Shown one piece after another: positions 5,422 to 7,678 of a stretch of DNA of 7,678 nt (positions within the stretch are counted from its first letter, which is position 1; each line of letters begins with the position of its first letter). Under the pieces are notes generated by a model. The model searched no databases, had not been told where the DNA came from, and was given only the letters and a program-made list of their open reading frames with translations. Made by a program: the position numbers and the translations under genes. The stretch is from NCBI GenBank assembly GCA_031261905.1, contig JAISIS010000130.1, positions 1 through 7,678 on the forward strand, given 5' to 3'. Source of the stretch: Burkholderiaceae bacterium. GTDB lineage: Bacteria; Pseudomonadota; Gammaproteobacteria; Burkholderiales; Burkholderiaceae_D.

Positions 5422-6672
5422 TCACAGCTTTTCCAGTTCGAAAGCCTTATGCAACGCCCTGACCGCCAGTTCCATATATTTTTCGTCAATGATGACCGAA
5501 ATTTTGATTTCAGATGTGGAAATCATGAGGATATTGATCCCCTCCTTATACAGGGTCTCAAACATCCTTGATGCCACGCCAACATGACTGCGCATCCCGA
5601 CACCAATAGCCGATACCTTGGATACCCGGTTGTCACCCACAATATCCTTCGCGCCCACCTCGTTTCTGACTTTTGCGTTCAGCACCTGCATGGCGCGTTC
5701 GTAATCAGGGCGAGGTACTGTAAAGGTAAAATCGGTAATACCGTCAACTGACTGGTTCTGGATAATCATATCCACTTCAATATTGGCATCCGCTATAGCA
5801 CCCAAAATCGTGAAAGCAATGCCTGGCCTGTCGGGCACGCCAATCACCATAATTTTTGCTTCGTCACGGCTGAACGCAATCCCGGAAATAACCGTTTGTT
5901 CCATTTCTGCATTTTCCTCAAAAGTAATCAGCGTACCGGAGTTCATTTCTTCCTCCAGCGGCATAAGCGGGTCTGTCAGTGACGATAACACGCGAGTGGG
6001 GACCTGAAAGTTACCGGAAAATTCCACGGACCTGGTCTGAAGCACCTTGGAACCGAGCGACGCCATTTCCAGCATTTCCTCAAAGGTGATTTTCTTCAAG
6101 CGCCGCGCATCCGGAACCACTCTCGGGTCTGTCGTATATACGCCATCCACATCGGTGTAAATCAGGCACTCGTCTGCCTTCATGGCTGCGGACACCGCAA
6201 CGGCGGAAGTGTCTGAACCACCTCTGCCCAGCGTGGTAATATCGCCCTTATCGTTAATTCCCTGAAACCCGGCGATAATCACAATCTTGCCTTCGTCCAG
6301 CGCCGCCATGACCCGTTTTTCGTCAATGGACTGGATACGCGCCTTGGTATGCGAATCATCCGTCAGCACCGGCACCTGCCAACCCGTGAAAGATACCGCT
6401 TCCTTGCCCAGCGTCATCAGCGCCAGCGACAACAGTCCGATGGATACCTGCTCGCCCGTTGAGGTAATCACGTCCAGTTCGCGCTGATCCGGCTCAGACA
6501 TAATTTCCCGCGCCAGGGCAATCAGCCGGTTGGTCTCTCCCGCCATGGCCGAAGGCACCACGATCATGCGGTGACCAGCGTCATGCCACTTGGCGACCCG
6601 CTTCGCGACATTTTTTATCCGCTCCGTAGACCCCATTGAGGTCCCGCCATACTTGTGAACAATCAAACCCAT
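5422..6672 (-). CDS. lysC: Aspartokinase (aspartate kinase), lysine/threonine-sensitive type
   Basis: A 416-residue enzyme that phosphorylates aspartate to 4-aspartyl phosphate, the first step toward lysine, diaminopimelate, threonine and methionine. The catalytic amino-acid-kinase domain shows KYGGTSMG (7-14), SAMAGETNRL (41-50), TTLGRGGSD (146-154) and YTDVDGVYTTDPR (172-184). Two ACT regulatory domains follow: about 265-335 (GVPDRPGIAFTIL) and about 352-416 (GVGMRSHVGVASRMF and INILMISTSEIK). The length and single-function layout match the monofunctional betaproteobacterial and pseudomonad enzyme, in which lysine and threonine inhibit together. The MGLIVHKYGGTS opening fixes the start, although no good Shine-Dalgarno sequence is visible. 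It lies 119 bases after tilS, a known betaproteobacterial neighbour. The leader is too short for a lysine riboswitch. Confidence 0.98.
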   Translation of the reverse strand: MGLIVHKYGGTSMGSTERIKNVAKRVAKWHDAGHRMIVVPSAMAGETNRLIALAREIMSEPDQRELDVITSTGEQVSIGLLSLALMTLGKEAVSFTGWQVPVLTDDSHTKARIQSIDEKRVMAALDEGKIVIIAGFQGINDKGDITTLGRGGSDTSAVAVSAAMKADECLIYTDVDGVYTTDPRVVPDARRLKKITFEEMLEMASLGSKVLQTRSVEFSGNFQVPTRVLSSLTDPLMPLEEEMNSGTLITFEENAEMEQTVISGIAFSRDEAKIMVIGVPDRPGIAFTILGAIADANIEVDMIIQNQSVDGITDFTFTVPRPDYERAMQVLNAKVRNEVGAKDIVGDNRVSKVSAIGVGMRSHVGVASRMFETLYKEGINILMISTSEIKISVIIDEKYMELAVRALHKAFELEKL

Positions 6673-6710
6673 ATTTTCAAATAATCCAATTCAACATAAA
6701 CCCGAATTAA

Positions 6711-6739
6711 ACTTTACATTGCAAGTAGCAAATTCACAA
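6711..6739 (-). promoter_or_regulatory. Candidate sigma-70 promoter for lysC
   Basis: On the - strand TTGTGA (6739-6734) and TAAAGT (6716-6711) are separated by 17 bases; each matches four of six consensus positions. Transcription would begin near 6704 and give a leader of about 30 bases before the lysC ATG. The surrounding 6660-6740 is clearly more AT-rich than the genes. The site is modest and its use is inferred. Confidence 0.33.
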
Positions 6740-6791
6740 GCAAAAGCCCTGCACACCACCAGATTGCGATCCCTGACGCAAGCCGCGCCCT

Positions 6792-7678
6792 TCATCCGGA
6801 AGCAAACCAGCCAATCCTGACGCGCCCGCCCCCTTTTCCGGTATATGCCACTGCTGTACCTATACCAGCCGCGAACAGCAAATCACTACCCGCATACAGA
6901 AGCGGCAAACGCCCTCTTTCCCATGGCGGAATCTGGCGTTCCTGACAATGTGCCTTCAGACTGCGTGATGGGCGAATGGTGCTCACTTTCAGTCGTGCCG
7001 AGCCTTCATAACCGCCAACAAAAAGCGGTTGTGTCAAAAGCCATGCCTTTTCCACTCCTTCATTCGCCTCTTCGAAAAGAAGCTCTCCATCAAAGGCGGC
7101 AAGCGGAATACGCGCCTCACCCTTCCATGCAAGACGCACCTGACGTTCAGGCAACTCCATTTGCTCTTTGGCGACCTTCTCTGCTTTCTGAAAAACAAGG
7201 CGTTGCCGGTAACGCCGGATAACACCACCCTCCAGATCCAGACGTACCTGCGCGTCTTCCCGTGCGGTCAGCAATTGCGTTCTGGCAGATTCCAGCCAGG
7301 CGGCGGAAGGCATCCGCACACCCTGCCTGTCCAGCCAGAAACGTAATACATTATCAAAACGGTCATTTCCCAGTGCCGCCAACCGGGAAATATCCAGCGC
7401 CTCGCCATCACGGCAGGCGTTAAAATCCATTTCCGCCAGCGCGCGCAACAGCCGCGCGGCTGATTGCATATGTCCCGCACTGCGCAACAGGCGCTTTTCA
7501 AATCCAGGAAAATTCGAGGACAAGACCGGCATGACTTTCAGCCGAACGGCATTCCTCGTATAGCGCAAATCGGCATTGGACTCATCTTCCACCCACGCCA
7601 GCCGCTTCTCGCGCGCCCAGCTTTCCAGCGCCTTTTTCGATACGGACAATAACGGACGCAGCAACAAGATCGGTTGCA
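6792..7678 (-). CDS. tilS: tRNA(Ile)-lysidine synthetase, C-terminal part (5' end outside the window)
   Basis: The frame is open from the window edge to TGA at 6794-6792, giving about 295 C-terminal residues. Visible TilS features are LLRPLLSVSKKALESWA, then LAWVEDESNADLRYTRNAVR, the conserved segment after the PP-loop ATPase domain, and near the end the TilS C-terminal-domain motif IPPWERGRLPLLY followed by LLFAAGIG. The N-terminal ATP pyrophosphatase domain with the SGGxDS loop must lie beyond the right edge. TilS attaches lysine to cytidine 34 of the AUA-reading tRNA-Ile, changing both codon and amino-acid identity; it is essential in most bacteria. A TTG at 7667-7665 could be mistaken for a start but is an internal leucine. 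Upstream in relatives is often accA; this cannot be checked here. lysC follows on the same strand. Confidence 0.95.
   Translation of the reverse strand, partial: QPILLLRPLLSVSKKALESWAREKRLAWVEDESNADLRYTRNAVRLKVMPVLSSNFPGFEKRLLRSAGHMQSAARLLRALAEMDFNACRDGEALDISRLAALGNDRFDNVLRFWLDRQGVRMPSAAWLESARTQLLTAREDAQVRLDLEGGVIRRYRQRLVFQKAEKVAKEQMELPERQVRLAWKGEARIPLAAFDGELLFEEANEGVEKAWLLTQPLFVGGYEGSARLKVSTIRPSRSLKAHCQERQIPPWERGRLPLLYAGSDLLFAAGIGTAVAYTGKGGGRVRIGWFASG

Noticed and set aside
6673..6791. Lysine riboswitch ahead of lysC
   Set aside because: The gap is 119 bases, mostly AT-rich, far shorter than the lysine riboswitch and without its conserved stems.

Overview
The window reads as an ordinary chromosomal region of a betaproteobacterium. 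The tilS-lysC order and the trxA-rho pair, the sequence style of Rho, aspartokinase and the nitronate monooxygenase-like protein, and a base composition near 50% GC by eye all fit Burkholderiales. A single-domain rubrerythrin suggests a low-oxygen or anaerobic member such as an Oxalobacter-like organism. That genus guess is an inference and was not tested by any search.

The genes form two convergent blocks. On the + strand, from the left, lie the Ala/Pro/Glu-rich C-terminal tail of a truncated gene, trxA (thioredoxin), rho (termination factor), a short HDOD-domain remnant, a possible 56-codon small ORF that overlaps the remnant's stop, and a rubrerythrin. On the - strand, from the right, lie the C-terminal part of tilS (tRNA-Ile lysidine synthetase), lysC (aspartokinase), a tandem UspA-type universal stress protein, and a nitronate monooxygenase-like flavoprotein. 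The blocks meet tail to tail at about 3058-3094, 37 bases apart.

Functionally the window mixes housekeeping (thioredoxin, Rho, tRNA modification, lysine/threonine/methionine precursor synthesis) with redox and stress proteins (rubrerythrin, Usp, flavoenzyme). The housekeeping pairs at the two edges are expected. The middle (about 2100-5400) looks like the lineage-specific part.

I see no CRISPR array, insertion sequence, tRNA, rRNA or novel defence system. The points most worth a second look are: a C-rich, G-poor rho leader with a 34-codon upstream ORF, suggestive of Rho autoregulation; the HDOD gene, which appears to have lost the middle of its domain in frame and then stops early; a strong Shine-Dalgarno sequence after rho with no start codon behind it, where rpmE often sits; a near-perfect 16-bp palindrome just upstream of the flavoprotein gene; and a cysteine-rich C-terminal extension on that flavoprotein.
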